Assembly (NCBI RefSeq): GCF_002198665.1
Contig: NZ_MWLM01000002.1
Location: forward strand, 1-50,008
Direction: 5' to 3'
DNA length: 50,008 bases
From: Novosphingobium sp. B 225
Lineage (GTDB): Bacteria; Pseudomonadota; Alphaproteobacteria; Sphingomonadales; Sphingomonadaceae
Numbering within the stretch: position 1 is the stretch's first letter; every line of letters begins with the position of its first letter. A program made the translations under genes and the position numbers. Shown piece by piece: positions 1 to 7,599 of the stretch. The notes under the pieces are model-generated. The model was not told the DNA's origin. It saw nothing but the letters and a program-made list of their open reading frames with translations, and did not search any database.

Positions 1-1800
1 GGTGGGGAGGGGCTGCATGCGGTTGAACATCACCGTGCCGGTCAGTTCCACCCCGGCGCTTTCCTTGCGTTCGGGCATGACCAGGTTGATCCCCAGCTTG
101 CGCCCGCCCAGCTTGGCCGGATCGAACCGTGTTGCCACCGTATCGAGCAGCAACTGCGTGGGGACCCCGGCGATCATGTCTGCACTGCCGGTCGCAAAGC
201 CGCCCTTCAGCGGATCGCGCAGTTCCCGCGCGGCCTGCAGGAACTGGTTGCGCCAGATGCCGCTTTCGGCCTGATAGCCCTGTTGTTCAAAGCTGTCGGC
301 CAGCAGCGCGCGCGCGGCCTTGTTGGCGGGATCGGCGAAGACCAGCTGGCTGAGCAGGTCGCTGGACCAGCGGTAGTCCCCGTCTGCCATCACCTTTCTG
401 GCCAGCCCCAGCACTTTGGCCGCGCCGCCCATCGCCGCAACGCTGCGCTTGGCGCGTTCGGCCGGGGGCCAGGGGTTGAGGTTGGCCGGGTTGGCATCAT
501 ACCAGCCAAGGTAAAACTGATAGACCGCTTTCGAATTGTGGCTGTAAGTGCCGTAATAGCCGTGGTTGTACCACTGTGCGGCCAGCTCGGCGGGCTGTTT
601 CACCTGTTCGGCGATTTCCACCATCGTCTCGCCCTTGTTCATCAGGCGGACGGTCTGATCGTGGAGGTAGCGATAGTTGTCACGCTGGCTGGCGAGCATT
701 TGCGTGACCTCACCCTGGCCAAAGCGCGGCCAGCAGTGGCTGGACAGGACTACATCGCTGCGCTGGCCGTAAAGCCGCAGCGCTTCGTCCAGAAAGCCCG
801 CCCAGGCGTGGGTGTTGCGCACTTTGGCGCCGCGCGGGGTGAGGATGTTGTGGAGCGAGCAGGTGCTCATCTCTGCTGACAGGAACGCCTTTTGCGGGAC
901 GATATAGACGTTGAGCTCGCTCGGCGCCTCGCTGCCCGAGACGATCTGGAATTCCAGTGGCACGCCATCGACCGTGCGGGTCTCTCCGGTCTTGCTGATC
1001 GTATCGGTCGGCGCGATCAGCGTGGTTTCGCCGCCGGCCACGCCCATGCCGATCCCGCTGCCCATCTGGCCCTGCGGCCCGGGCTGGATTCCGCCGCCGA
1101 ACTGGAACAGCGCACGCCGCCCCATTGCCGGGCCGGCCATGACGTTTTCGGATGCGGCTTCGGCCATGAAGTGTTCGGGGGCGATGATCGCCACTTTGCC
1201 AGCGGCCACGTCTGCCTCGTTCACCACGCCGCGCACGCCGCCGTAATGATCGGCATGGCTGTGGCTATAGATCACCGCGGTCACCGGGCGCGTGCCGAGC
1301 TGTTCGTTGACGAATTTGAGCGCGGCGGCGCCCGTCTCGCGGTCGGTCAGGGGATCGACCAGGATCCAGCCGGTCTGGCCCTGGATCACGGTCATGTTCG
1401 AAATATCGAACCCGCGCACCTGCCACACGCCGTCGGTCACCTTGAACAGGCCGTGTTTGGCCAGGTACTTCATCTCGCGCCACAGCGACGGGTGAACGCT
1501 GGGCGGGGCATCGCCCTTCATCCAGTCATAGGCGGCGATGTTCCACACCGGCTTGCCCTTGGCATCGCGGATCAGCGGATCGGCGGGAGTGGCGATGTAA
1601 CCGCGCGTGGCAAAGTCCGCATCGCGCCCGTCATCGCCGGGCAGGGCGGAGGCCGCTGCCTGCTGCGCCGCCAGCGTTGCGGCAGAGGCGGGCTTGGGCT
1701 TTTCGCTGGCCGCGCCGGGTGCAGGCGCAGGCGCGGCGGCCATGACCAGCGGAGCCAGCGAAACCAGCGCCAGCAAGCGCGCGCGATAGGGGTGCAACAT
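1..1800 (-). CDS. Alkyl/aryl sulfatase of the metallo-beta-lactamase fold (SdsA1-like), 3' end outside window
   Basis: The reading frame runs from an ATG at 1800 leftward through the window edge, giving 600 visible residues without a stop. Residues 1-31 look like a signal peptide (basic start, hydrophobic core, Ala/Pro-rich end), so the protein is probably exported. Residues 180-185 are the metallo-beta-lactamase zinc motif HSHADH, followed by YGG. Further conserved pieces include a Glu-containing EMSTC segment and SSHCWPRFG. A helical dimerisation-like segment and the start of a C-terminal lipid-binding-like region follow, as in SDS-hydrolysing alkylsulfatases, which are about 620-660 residues long. 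Family knowledge says these enzymes hydrolyse primary or secondary alkyl sulfate esters in the periplasm. A strong ribosome binding site, AGGAGAGG, lies just upstream of the start on this strand. The gene is divergent from the peroxiredoxin at 1966. Substrate preference cannot be read. Confidence 0.9.
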   Translation of the reverse strand, partial: MLHPYRARLLALVSLAPLVMAAAPAPAPGAASEKPKPASAATLAAQQAAASALPGDDGRDADFATRGYIATPADPLIRDAKGKPVWNIAAYDWMKGDAPPSVHPSLWREMKYLAKHGLFKVTDGVWQVRGFDISNMTVIQGQTGWILVDPLTDRETGAAALKFVNEQLGTRPVTAVIYSHSHADHYGGVRGVVNEADVAAGKVAIIAPEHFMAEAASENVMAGPAMGRRALFQFGGGIQPGPQGQMGSGIGMGVAGGETTLIAPTDTISKTGETRTVDGVPLEFQIVSGSEAPSELNVYIVPQKAFLSAEMSTCSLHNILTPRGAKVRNTHAWAGFLDEALRLYGQRSDVVLSSHCWPRFGQGEVTQMLASQRDNYRYLHDQTVRLMNKGETMVEIAEQVKQPAELAAQWYNHGYYGTYSHNSKAVYQFYLGWYDANPANLNPWPPAERAKRSVAAMGGAAKVLGLARKVMADGDYRWSSDLLSQLVFADPANKAARALLADSFEQQGYQAESGIWRNQFLQAARELRDPLKGGFATGSADMIAGVPTQLLLDTVATRFDPAKLGGRKLGINLVMPERKESAGVELTGTVMFNRMQPLPT

Positions 1801-1869
1801 GATCCTCTCCTGCAACTGTTTTGCCACAGCTTGGGGCGAGGAGGACCCTTTTGGCAAGCAGGGATGTTA

Positions 1870-1884
1870 ATCGAATATATCGAT
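1870..1884. promoter_or_regulatory. Perfect 5-5-5 dyad ATCGA-ATATA-TCGAT in the sulfatase/peroxiredoxin divergent region
   Basis: A perfect palindrome with two 5-base arms and a 5-base centre lies 81 bases before the peroxiredoxin start. It has the T-N11-A layout of LysR-family operators and the ATCG-N7-CGAT form that resembles OxyR sites. A peroxiredoxin target fits OxyR, but no oxyR gene is in the window. The regulator assignment is therefore inference. Confidence 0.35.
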
Positions 1885-1965
1885 CAAACTAACCACATTC
1901 AATTGTTGGAGCGATTTGTTCGCGATGCCTATCTGATTTTCAAGCCAAGCAGTGGAGCAAGCGTC

Positions 1966-2520
1966 ATGATCAATAGCACCATCCCCGATGTCACCTTGAA
2001 AACCCGCATCCGCGACGAATCGCTGGGCGGGCCCAATCCCTTCCGCTGGAAGGATATGCCCGTGCGCGAGGAGTTTTCAGGCAAGAAGGTGGTCGTCTTC
2101 TCGCTCCCGGGGGCGTTTACGCCCACTTGCAGCAACGAACAGTGCCCCAATTATGAACGCCTGTATGACCTCTTCAAGGCCGCGGGTGTGGACGAAGTCT
2201 ATTGCCTGTCAGTCAACGATGCCTTCGTGATGTATCAGTGGGGCAAGAGCCTCGGGCTTGAAAAGGTCAAGCTGCTGCCCGATGGTTCGGGCCACTTCAC
2301 GCGGCGGATGGGCATGTTGATCAACAAGGACCACCTGGGTTTCGGCATGCGCAGCTGGCGGTATGCGATGATCGTCGATGACAACACGGTGACTCACTGG
2401 TTCGAGGAGCCCGGCATCAACGATGGTGGCAGCGATGCCGACCCTTATGGCGAGACTGCCCCTGAAAAACTTCTGGCAGCGCTGACCGAAGACAGCCTGC
2501 TTCCCGCACAGGCGGCCTGA
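1966..2520 (+). CDS. Peroxiredoxin of the Prx5/hybrid type
   Basis: 184 residues. The signature PGAFTPTC (residues 48-55) places the peroxidatic cysteine at Cys55 in the Prx5-type context, with further cysteines at 60 and 80 that could serve as resolving residues. The protein should reduce hydrogen peroxide and organic hydroperoxides in the cytosol using glutathione/glutaredoxin or thioredoxin. The frame is open far upstream (to 892), but that part is antisense to the sulfatase gene. The ATG at 1966 is preferred because GGAG at 1954-1957 is correctly spaced and the Prx fold starts immediately (IPDVTLKTR). The gene is divergent from the sulfatase, and a palindrome at 1870-1884 lies in the shared promoter region. 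The length matches the family. Confidence 0.93.
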   Translation: MINSTIPDVTLKTRIRDESLGGPNPFRWKDMPVREEFSGKKVVVFSLPGAFTPTCSNEQCPNYERLYDLFKAAGVDEVYCLSVNDAFVMYQWGKSLGLEKVKLLPDGSGHFTRRMGMLINKDHLGFGMRSWRYAMIVDDNTVTHWFEEPGINDGGSDADPYGETAPEKLLAALTEDSLLPAQAA

Positions 2521-2526
2521 GCCGCC

Positions 2527-3093
2527 GTGGCGCAGGTGGCAGGGCCGTCTCCCCCTCTCCCCCCACAGGCCTCGCCGCCTGCGCCTTTTATCGTCACCGC
2601 CGAACTGCCAGTGGACATCTTTTCCTGGGCCAATGGTCTGCGCGCCGAACATTTTCCTCGGGACCGCAATCATCTGCAAGCCCACGTTACCCTGTTCCAC
2701 TCTTTCGCACCCTCGCTCAGGGATGAACTGCCGCGCTTCCTGGCGCGAGTGGCGGGCGAATATGCAGCGCCGCGCGCGGACCTGTCCGGTTTGATGGACC
2801 TGGGACAGGGGACCGCGCTGGCGCTGCACAGCCCAGGCATGCTCGCGGTGCGCGATTTCATCGCCGGCCACTTCTGGCAAATGCTGACCCGCCAGGACCA
2901 GGGTGGCAAGCGGCTGCACATCACAATCCAGAACAAGGTTGCACGCGAAGCAGCGCTGAAGCTGCAGCGCGAACTGGCTCCGCGCCTCAAACTGCGGTAT
3001 TTCGCCTTCACTGGCCTAGGTCTGCACATCTACCGCAACCCGCATTGGGAGGCGGTGGGGACCTGGCGCTTTCGCGGCAAACAGGGTAGTTGA
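2527..3093 (+). CDS. 2H phosphoesterase / 2'-5' RNA ligase family protein
   Basis: 188 residues from a GTG start six bases after the peroxiredoxin stop, so the two are probably co-transcribed. Two H-x-T motifs, HVTLFHSF (His53, Thr55) and HITIQNKV (His131, Thr133), form the paired active site of the 2H superfamily (LigT/ThpR-like). Family members hydrolyse or form 2',5' or cyclic phosphodiester bonds in RNA or nucleotides. The biological substrate of this subgroup is not known. The first ~20 residues are Pro/Ala-rich and may be untranslated or unstructured, so a later start cannot be excluded. Confidence 0.82.
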   Translation: MAQVAGPSPPLPPQASPPAPFIVTAELPVDIFSWANGLRAEHFPRDRNHLQAHVTLFHSFAPSLRDELPRFLARVAGEYAAPRADLSGLMDLGQGTALALHSPGMLAVRDFIAGHFWQMLTRQDQGGKRLHITIQNKVAREAALKLQRELAPRLKLRYFAFTGLGLHIYRNPHWEAVGTWRFRGKQGS

Positions 3094-3160
3094 CCAATCG
3101 CCCCGCGCCCCCTATGTGCGCCGCCTGTCCAGCGCACCGGCGCTGTCAGATGCCTTTTGG

Positions 3161-3237
3161 GGCGGAGTAGCTCAGCTGGTTAGAGCAGCGGAATCATAAT
3201 CCGCGTGTCGGGGGTTCGAGTCCCTCCTCCGCTACCA
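3161..3237 (+). tRNA. tRNA-Met (anticodon CAT), elongator type
   Basis: 77 bases including an encoded CCA end. The acceptor arms GGCGGAG and CTCCGCT pair (one G-T), the D-arm has AGCTCAGCTGGT, the anticodon loop is ATCATAA with CAT at its centre, and the T-loop is GGTTCGAGTCC. A CAT anticodon could also be lysidine-modified Ile or initiator Met. The initiator is excluded because the 5' end pairs and lacks its typical sequence. Elongator Met is the best reading. Confidence 0.93.
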
Positions 3238-3515
3238 CTAAAGCGATTTAAAAGATTTTTTGAAAAGTTAATTTTCGCGGATCAAATCGCGAGACGGCGT
3301 TCTTTGCAGCTTTCACGGTCGGCCATTTTTCTCAGCTGAATTGCTGATCATCGCTCCGCTGTGCTGCAACTGTGCGAAGCATCCGGCTGCCCTGTGCTGG
3401 CCTTCAAGCCTGCCGTTCAATCGGTTGACGCCTGATTGTTGTTCCGGAGGTCAGAGCGGACTTCGATTTGATCATATCCATGGCCGACGTCGAAACCAAG
3501 AATTTCGTTCCGCCT
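3238..3515. other. Gene-free stretch between tRNA-Met and the bufferin promoter
   Basis: The first ~60 bases are AT-rich with runs of A and T (around 3245-3280) and could end tRNA transcription, but no strong hairpin precedes a T run. The rest has no reading frame with recognisable coding character. The stretch ends at the ECF-type promoter at 3516. Confidence 0.5.
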
Positions 3516-3541
3516 GTAACCAACCGCGCTGACCATTCGAA
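3516..3541 (+). promoter_or_regulatory. ECF SigF-type promoter GTAACC-N16-CGAA before the bufferin operon
   Basis: GTAACC lies at 3516-3521 and CGAA at 3538-3541, separated by exactly 16 bases. This is the -35/-10 arrangement I recall for SigF-controlled promoters in Caulobacter. It sits 51 bases before the bufA start, a normal leader length. Because sigF and nrsF are the last two genes of the operon, the match implies autoregulation. The assignment rests on motif and context, not on mapping. Confidence 0.75.
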
Positions 3542-3592
3542 CTGGACATTGTGAGAGCCGTAAGCCTCGCATCCCATTCGAAAGGAACTGCC

Positions 3593-3886
3593 ATGAAGAC
3601 CCCCAACGGTATCGCTGCCGCGGCTTCGCTTGCTGCCGCTGCCTTGCTTGCCGCTTCGCCTGCATCGGCCGCTGGCGAGCAGGCTGCGGCCAAAGAAAAG
3701 TGCTACGGCGTGGCGCTCAAGGCCAAGAACGATTGCGCTGCAGGACCTGGCACCAGCTGCGCCGGCACCTCGACTGTCGATTACCAGGGCAATGCCTGGA
3801 AGTTTGTTCCCGCTGGTACTTGCGTGAAGCAGGGCGGATCGCTGACTGCCCGGGCGGGCCATGCTAAGCCCGTTCCGCGCGCATAA
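3593..3886 (+). CDS. bufA: Bufferin-type periplasmic metallophore precursor (BufA, DUF2282)
   Basis: 97 residues. Residues 1-26 form a clear signal peptide ending ASA, so the product is exported. The mature part has the four cysteines of the family in the expected contexts: EKCYGV (Cys37), NDC (Cys48), SCAGTS (Cys56) and PAGTC (Cys77). In characterised bufferins the two central cysteines are converted by the MNIO partner into thiooxazole heterocycles, and the peptide buffers copper in the periplasm. The ATG at 3593 is chosen over the upstream in-frame start because AAAGGA precedes it and the signal peptide begins there. It heads the operon bufA-bufB-bufC-doxX-sigF-nrsF and is preceded by a SigF-type promoter. 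Metal specificity is inferred. Confidence 0.92.
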   Translation: MKTPNGIAAAASLAAAALLAASPASAAGEQAAAKEKCYGVALKAKNDCAAGPGTSCAGTSTVDYQGNAWKFVPAGTCVKQGGSLTARAGHAKPVPRA

Positions 3887-4049
3887 CTGACCCGGTTTGG
3901 GGGGTGATGCGATGAACGGCACCCAACTTCAGCTCTCGCGTATCGCCGCAGCACCTGTTGTTTGCGTTGTGCGACCAATGGCGGAAGCGAACGGGCAGGA
4001 TGTTGAATTGGCTGCACGTGAAACGTTACTCCCAAAGGTTGGAACGATT

Positions 4050-4067
4050 GCAGGGCTGTCGCCCTGC
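4050..4067 (+). promoter_or_regulatory. Perfect hairpin GCAGGGC-TGTC-GCCCTGC in the bufA-bufB gap
   Basis: A 7-bp perfect GC-rich stem with a 4-base loop sits in the unusually long 239-base gap between bufA and bufB. No T run follows, so it is not a standard terminator. It could protect the 3' end of a bufA transcript or attenuate downstream expression, giving more peptide than enzyme. This role is inference. Confidence 0.35.
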
Positions 4068-4125
4068 AGCCGCTCCTTCCGCCGTCCAGCAGGGGTTTGG
4101 CCTTGGGGTCGGGGTGCTGGCTGAC

Positions 4126-5025
4126 ATGAAATCCCCGGCACAATTGCCCCCTTTGCCAGGAATTGGCCTGAAGCCCGAGCACTACGCGCAGGCTCTTCAG
4201 TCCGCGTCAGCCAGCATTTCCACTCCACTTGCCGCACCGGCCTGGCTCGAGGTTCATCCGCAGAACTATTTCGGCGCAGGCGGCCCGCCGCATCGTTGGC
4301 TTTCGGCGGCCTTCGAAGCCTATCCCATTAGCTTCCATTCGGTTGGCCTCTCGCTCGGCAGCGCCAGCGGGGGCGATACGACAGAACTCGATCAACTGGC
4401 ACAGCTGTGTGCCCGTTATGAGCCAGCCATGGTTTCGGATCATCTCAGCTGGAGCGGCAGTGCGAGCAACCGCTATCCTGACCTGCTACCGGTGCCCTAT
4501 ACCGATCAGACGCTCGGCCATTTTGCCGCTCAGGTCGGGCGGGTCCAGGATCGCTTGAAACGCCGCATTCTGATCGAAAATCCATCGCGCTATCTCGCAT
4601 TTGCCGGGGATGAAATGGACGAGGGCGATTTTCTGCACTTGCTGTGTGAGCGCGCAGGCTGCGGTTTGCTGCTCGACATCAACAACATCGAAGTTTCCGC
4701 AACCAACCTTGGATTCGATTCGGTGGCGATGATCGATGGAATTGATCCGGACCTGGTTGGCGAGGTGCATCTCGCCGGGCATGCCCGCGAAGACTTTGGC
4801 GATAGCATGCTGTTGATCGACGATCACGGTTCGGCAGTTTCCGAATTAACCTGGGCGCTGTTCGCGCGCTTCGTCAGGCGTGCCGGGCGGATCCCTGTTC
4901 TGATCGAATGGGACACCGCCGTGCCCGACTATGCGATCCTCCTTGCCGAAGCTGCCAAAGCCGAAGCAATCATGCGCGAACATGCGCACTTCGGGCCGCA
5001 GGACCAGGCTTATGCTTGCGCTTGA
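4126..5025 (+). CDS. bufB: Multinuclear non-heme iron oxidase modifying the bufferin (BufB, DUF692/MNIO)
   Basis: 299 residues with the TIM-barrel metal-ligand set of MNIO enzymes visible in order: EVHPQNY (Glu42, His44), His71, SDHLSW (Asp105, His106), ENPS (Glu151), DINN (Asp184, Asn186), HLAGH (His215, His219), DDHG (Asp233, His234) and LIEWD (Glu261, Asp263). Relatives such as MbnB oxidise cysteines of a precursor peptide to five-membered heterocycles in the cytosol before export. The frame opens earlier, at 3958, but the family begins near the ATG at 4126, whose upstream ribosome site is weak. The stop of a small possible ORF (TGA at 4122-4124) lies just before it, which may allow translational coupling. 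The gene overlaps bufC by 14 bases. Confidence 0.94.
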   Translation: MKSPAQLPPLPGIGLKPEHYAQALQSASASISTPLAAPAWLEVHPQNYFGAGGPPHRWLSAAFEAYPISFHSVGLSLGSASGGDTTELDQLAQLCARYEPAMVSDHLSWSGSASNRYPDLLPVPYTDQTLGHFAAQVGRVQDRLKRRILIENPSRYLAFAGDEMDEGDFLHLLCERAGCGLLLDINNIEVSATNLGFDSVAMIDGIDPDLVGEVHLAGHAREDFGDSMLLIDDHGSAVSELTWALFARFVRRAGRIPVLIEWDTAVPDYAILLAEAAKAEAIMREHAHFGPQDQAYACA

Positions 5026-5758
5026 ACAGCTTCAGATATCCATGATGCAGGCACTTGACCACGGGCCTGATTTCCTGCCGGAGCATTTGTTTGCAGGCTC
5101 CCAAGAGCGGATACTGGCTGGGATGAAGGTCCACGCCAACACGATTTCTCACGCACGGCTGGTCGCGCTTGAAGATACGTTTCCCCGTACCAGGGAATGG
5201 CTTGGGCATGGCCCTTTCAACGCACACTCCCGGCTGTACCTTGAGCAGCGGGGAGTGACCGGGCGGGCGCTGGCAGGCATTGGCGAGTTGTTTCCGGACC
5301 ATCTGGCCGAGCACGGCGGGGATCTCTTGGCGATTGATCTGGCCCGGTTTGAATGGCTTTGGCTTGAAGCGTACCATGCCGCCGAGGCGCCATGGCTCCG
5401 TCTGGCCGATCTGGCCGGTATCGATCCGCAGGCGCTGGTGGAAATCGCGGTAACAGCGCATCCTGCGGCGTCGGCAGGCTGCTTCGCCCCGGCGGTAAGC
5501 CAACTGATCGGCGTGGAAGTGCCAGGTCTGGCCGATGCCCATGCGATCCTGCTCACCCGGCCCGACGGGGAAGTACTGGTCACTCCAGCAACTGCGGCAA
5601 TGGATGCGATCCTTTCCGCGGCGAAAAATTCGGTATCCATCGGTAACCTTTTGGCTGGCCAAGGCGAACCTGACTGCAAGAACCAAATGGTGCCCGATGG
5701 TGTGATGTCGGCACTCATCGCGCTGCTTGAAGCGGGTGCCCTGCAACAGGTCGATTGA
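5012..5758 (+). CDS. bufC: Bufferin MNIO partner protein (BufC, DUF2063 family)
   Basis: 248 residues starting inside the end of bufB (14-base overlap), which implies translational coupling. The N-terminal ~100 residues match the putative DNA-binding/DUF2063 pattern of MNIO partner proteins: a helical start followed by a FPRTREWLG-like segment and then SRLYLEQRG. In methanobactin and bufferin systems the partner binds the precursor peptide and delivers it to the oxidase. There are only two cysteines and no export signal, which fits a cytosolic partner. It is followed immediately, with no gap, by the DoxX gene. Confidence 0.88.
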   Translation: MLALEQLQISMMQALDHGPDFLPEHLFAGSQERILAGMKVHANTISHARLVALEDTFPRTREWLGHGPFNAHSRLYLEQRGVTGRALAGIGELFPDHLAEHGGDLLAIDLARFEWLWLEAYHAAEAPWLRLADLAGIDPQALVEIAVTAHPAASAGCFAPAVSQLIGVEVPGLADAHAILLTRPDGEVLVTPATAAMDAILSAAKNSVSIGNLLAGQGEPDCKNQMVPDGVMSALIALLEAGALQQVD

Positions 5759-6217
5759 ATGAAACAGATGTACGCATGGTATGACCGCGCCGTTGCATTG
5801 GCCAGCAATTGCATGATGCAGAATTTGACACTGCTCTTTACGCGTATTGTGCTCGCGGGCGTGTTCTGGCGATCGGGACGGACCAAAGTTGATGAAGGCA
5901 GCTGGTTTTCGATCAGCGAGAGCACGCACTTCCTGTTTCAGGAGGAATACAAGAACGTGCCGCTGCCGAGCTATCTTGCCGCTGTCATGGCTACAGTTTC
6001 AGAGCACTTGTTCCCGATCCTGCTGCTGTTTGGCCTGTTTACGAGGCTTTCCGCGCTGGCCCTGCTTGGCATGACGCTGGTTATCCAGATCTTTGTCTAT
6101 CCCGAGGCCTGGTGGCAGGTCCATTCGTTGTGGGCGGCGCTTGCACTGGTGTTGATAGTGCGTGGCGGCGGAAGCGTTGCGCTTGATGCACCCTTGATGC
6201 GCCGACGGACCGCATGA
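5759..6217 (+). CDS. DoxX-family membrane protein of the bufferin operon
   Basis: 152 residues with four predicted hydrophobic segments and the DoxX-like sequence [16 protein letters not shown] near the start, then [22 protein letters not shown]. The start follows the bufC stop directly and the end overlaps the sigma factor start by four bases (ATGA). DoxX-family proteins are often found in bufferin-type operons. Their role there is unknown; a redox or membrane-organising role has been suggested for the family in general. Inner-membrane location is predicted from the segments. Confidence 0.88.
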   Translation: MKQMYAWYDRAVALASNCMMQNLTLLFTRIVLAGVFWRSGRTKVDEGSWFSISESTHFLFQEEYKNVPLPSYLAAVMATVSEHLFPILLLFGLFTRLSALALLGMTLVIQIFVYPEAWWQVHSLWAALALVLIVRGGGSVALDAPLMRRRTA

Positions 6218-6738
6218 AGGCGGACGAGCTTTCGCTGGCCCGCCTGATGGTGATGGCTCAGGCTGGCGACAAGCAGGCCTATTGCACATTACTGAACGAA
6301 TGTCAGGTTTGGCTCCGGCGCTATTTCGGGCGGCGCGTGGCTCCGGGGCAGTTGGACGACCTTGTCCAGGACACTTTGTTTGCGCTTCATCACAAGCTCG
6401 CCACGTGGGATTCGACCCGCGCGTTCATGCCATGGCTAGCGGCGATCGCGCGGTATCGTTGGGTCGACCATCTGCGGAAAATATACCGTGCGGACGAAAT
6501 CGAATTGGCCGTCGATCTGGCAGAAGTCGATGAAGAACCGGCAATTGCGGCCCGGATCAGTCTGGAACGGCTGTTCGCTCAATTGCCTGATGCCCAGGTC
6601 AGGGCGATCGAACTGGTCAAGATCGAGGGGCTGTCCGTGTCCGAGGCGTCAAGGGCCTGTGGGCAAAGCGAAAGCCTGATAAAAGTGAACATTCACCGGG
6701 GGCTCAAGCGGCTTACCGCGTTGATCGAGAAAGCGTGA
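6214..6738 (+). CDS. sigF: ECF sigma factor, SigF-like
   Basis: 174 residues. Region 2 is seen at about residues 15-90 ([19 protein letters not shown], then [16 protein letters not shown]). Region 4 covers about 115-170 and ends with a helix-turn-helix ([27 protein letters not shown]). It should direct RNA polymerase to the GTAACC-N16-CGAA promoter at 3516 and hence to its own operon. It overlaps the anti-sigma gene by four bases, the usual coupling for an ECF/anti-sigma pair. The name follows the Caulobacter SigF arrangement and is an assignment by context. Confidence 0.9.
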   Translation: MKADELSLARLMVMAQAGDKQAYCTLLNECQVWLRRYFGRRVAPGQLDDLVQDTLFALHHKLATWDSTRAFMPWLAAIARYRWVDHLRKIYRADEIELAVDLAEVDEEPAIAARISLERLFAQLPDAQVRAIELVKIEGLSVSEASRACGQSESLIKVNIHRGLKRLTALIEKA

Positions 6739-7388
6739 AGAAGATGCCTCGAGATACCAATACCCTGATCGCCCAATTGGTCGCGGACCTCGATCCGGTT
6801 CGTCCGCTGCGCTTTTCAAGCGGGCTGGGTTCGGCGCTGGCCGGGCTTGGCATAACGCTGGCCGTGGTCGCCTTGCTGTTTGGTTTTCGCCATGATCTTG
6901 GCACTGCCAGTTCCGATCCGGTCTTTCTGCTGGCGGCCGGGTTGTTCCTGGTGCTTGGGCTGGCTTCGGCAATTACCGTGGTGATTATGTGTCGCCCCCG
7001 TGTGGGTAGCGATTATGACGGTTGGATCTGGGCAGCAGCCACGGCAGCGCTCTTGCCGATTGCTGCGGCGATCGTCTTGACTGGGAGAGGAGTTGGTTCG
7101 GTTTCGTCCGCAGCGACCGGGCATGGCCTGGCTTGTCTGGCTTCGGGCTGCGCACTTTCGATCCTGACTTTCGCAATCCTGGTCTGGTGGCTGCGACGCG
7201 GTGCCCCGACTTCGCCTGAACGGGCCGGGCTGTTGACAGGCATAGCGGCAGGCAGCTTTGGCATTTTCGCTTTCACGTTCCACTGCACCTTCAGCGATAT
7301 TGTCCACATTGGGCTGTGGCACAGCGCAGTCGTAGTGGTCAGCGCCGCGATTGGCAGGCTGGCGGTGCCCAGGCTCGTTCGCTGGTAA
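6735..7388 (+). CDS. nrsF: NrsF-like (DUF1109) membrane anti-sigma factor
   Basis: 217 residues from a GTG start overlapping the sigma gene stop. About six transmembrane segments are visible, beginning near residue 30. The C-terminal motif FHCTFSDIVHIGLWH matches the conserved HC...H...WH region of the DUF1109/NrsF family. The family holds the cognate ECF factor at the inner membrane and releases it on metal stress; conserved cysteines are thought to be the sensor. Here cysteines occur in MCRPR, GLACLASGC and HCTF. It closes the operon. No clear terminator is seen after it. Confidence 0.88.
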   Translation: MKKMPRDTNTLIAQLVADLDPVRPLRFSSGLGSALAGLGITLAVVALLFGFRHDLGTASSDPVFLLAAGLFLVLGLASAITVVIMCRPRVGSDYDGWIWAAATAALLPIAAAIVLTGRGVGSVSSAATGHGLACLASGCALSILTFAILVWWLRRGAPTSPERAGLLTGIAAGSFGIFAFTFHCTFSDIVHIGLWHSAVVVVSAAIGRLAVPRLVRW

Positions 7389-7599
7389 TACTTCCACTGC
7401 GCAAAGAGCGGACAAGGCATTTCTGGCTGCACTGGCGGCCGGTCACTGGCTGAACTGCCGTGACGCAGCTTTCCTGTTGTCGTAGAGCCGTGAGTGCATA
7501 CTAATGCGCGCGGTACGTCTGAAATGGCGGTTGCATGTTGGAATGTGCGGGGCATTCTACGGCCCAGGATCGGCAACTATCTTGCCAGGGAGTAATCCG

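Noticed and set aside
892..1965. Long upstream extension of the peroxiredoxin frame
   Set aside because: It is antisense to the alkylsulfatase gene, lacks domain character, and a proper ribosome site and fold start occur at 1966.
2209..2919. 236-codon minus-strand ORF
   Set aside because: Lies antisense to the peroxiredoxin and 2H phosphoesterase, both with clear motifs; a GC-driven shadow.
3912..4124. 70-codon ORF between bufA and bufB
   Set aside because: No recognisable domain; overlaps a hairpin. Kept only as part of a finding, not called as a gene.
7532..7560. TTGCAT-N16-CATTCT as a promoter for the TVP38 fusion gene
   Set aside because: Both boxes fit poorly and such matches are frequent by chance.
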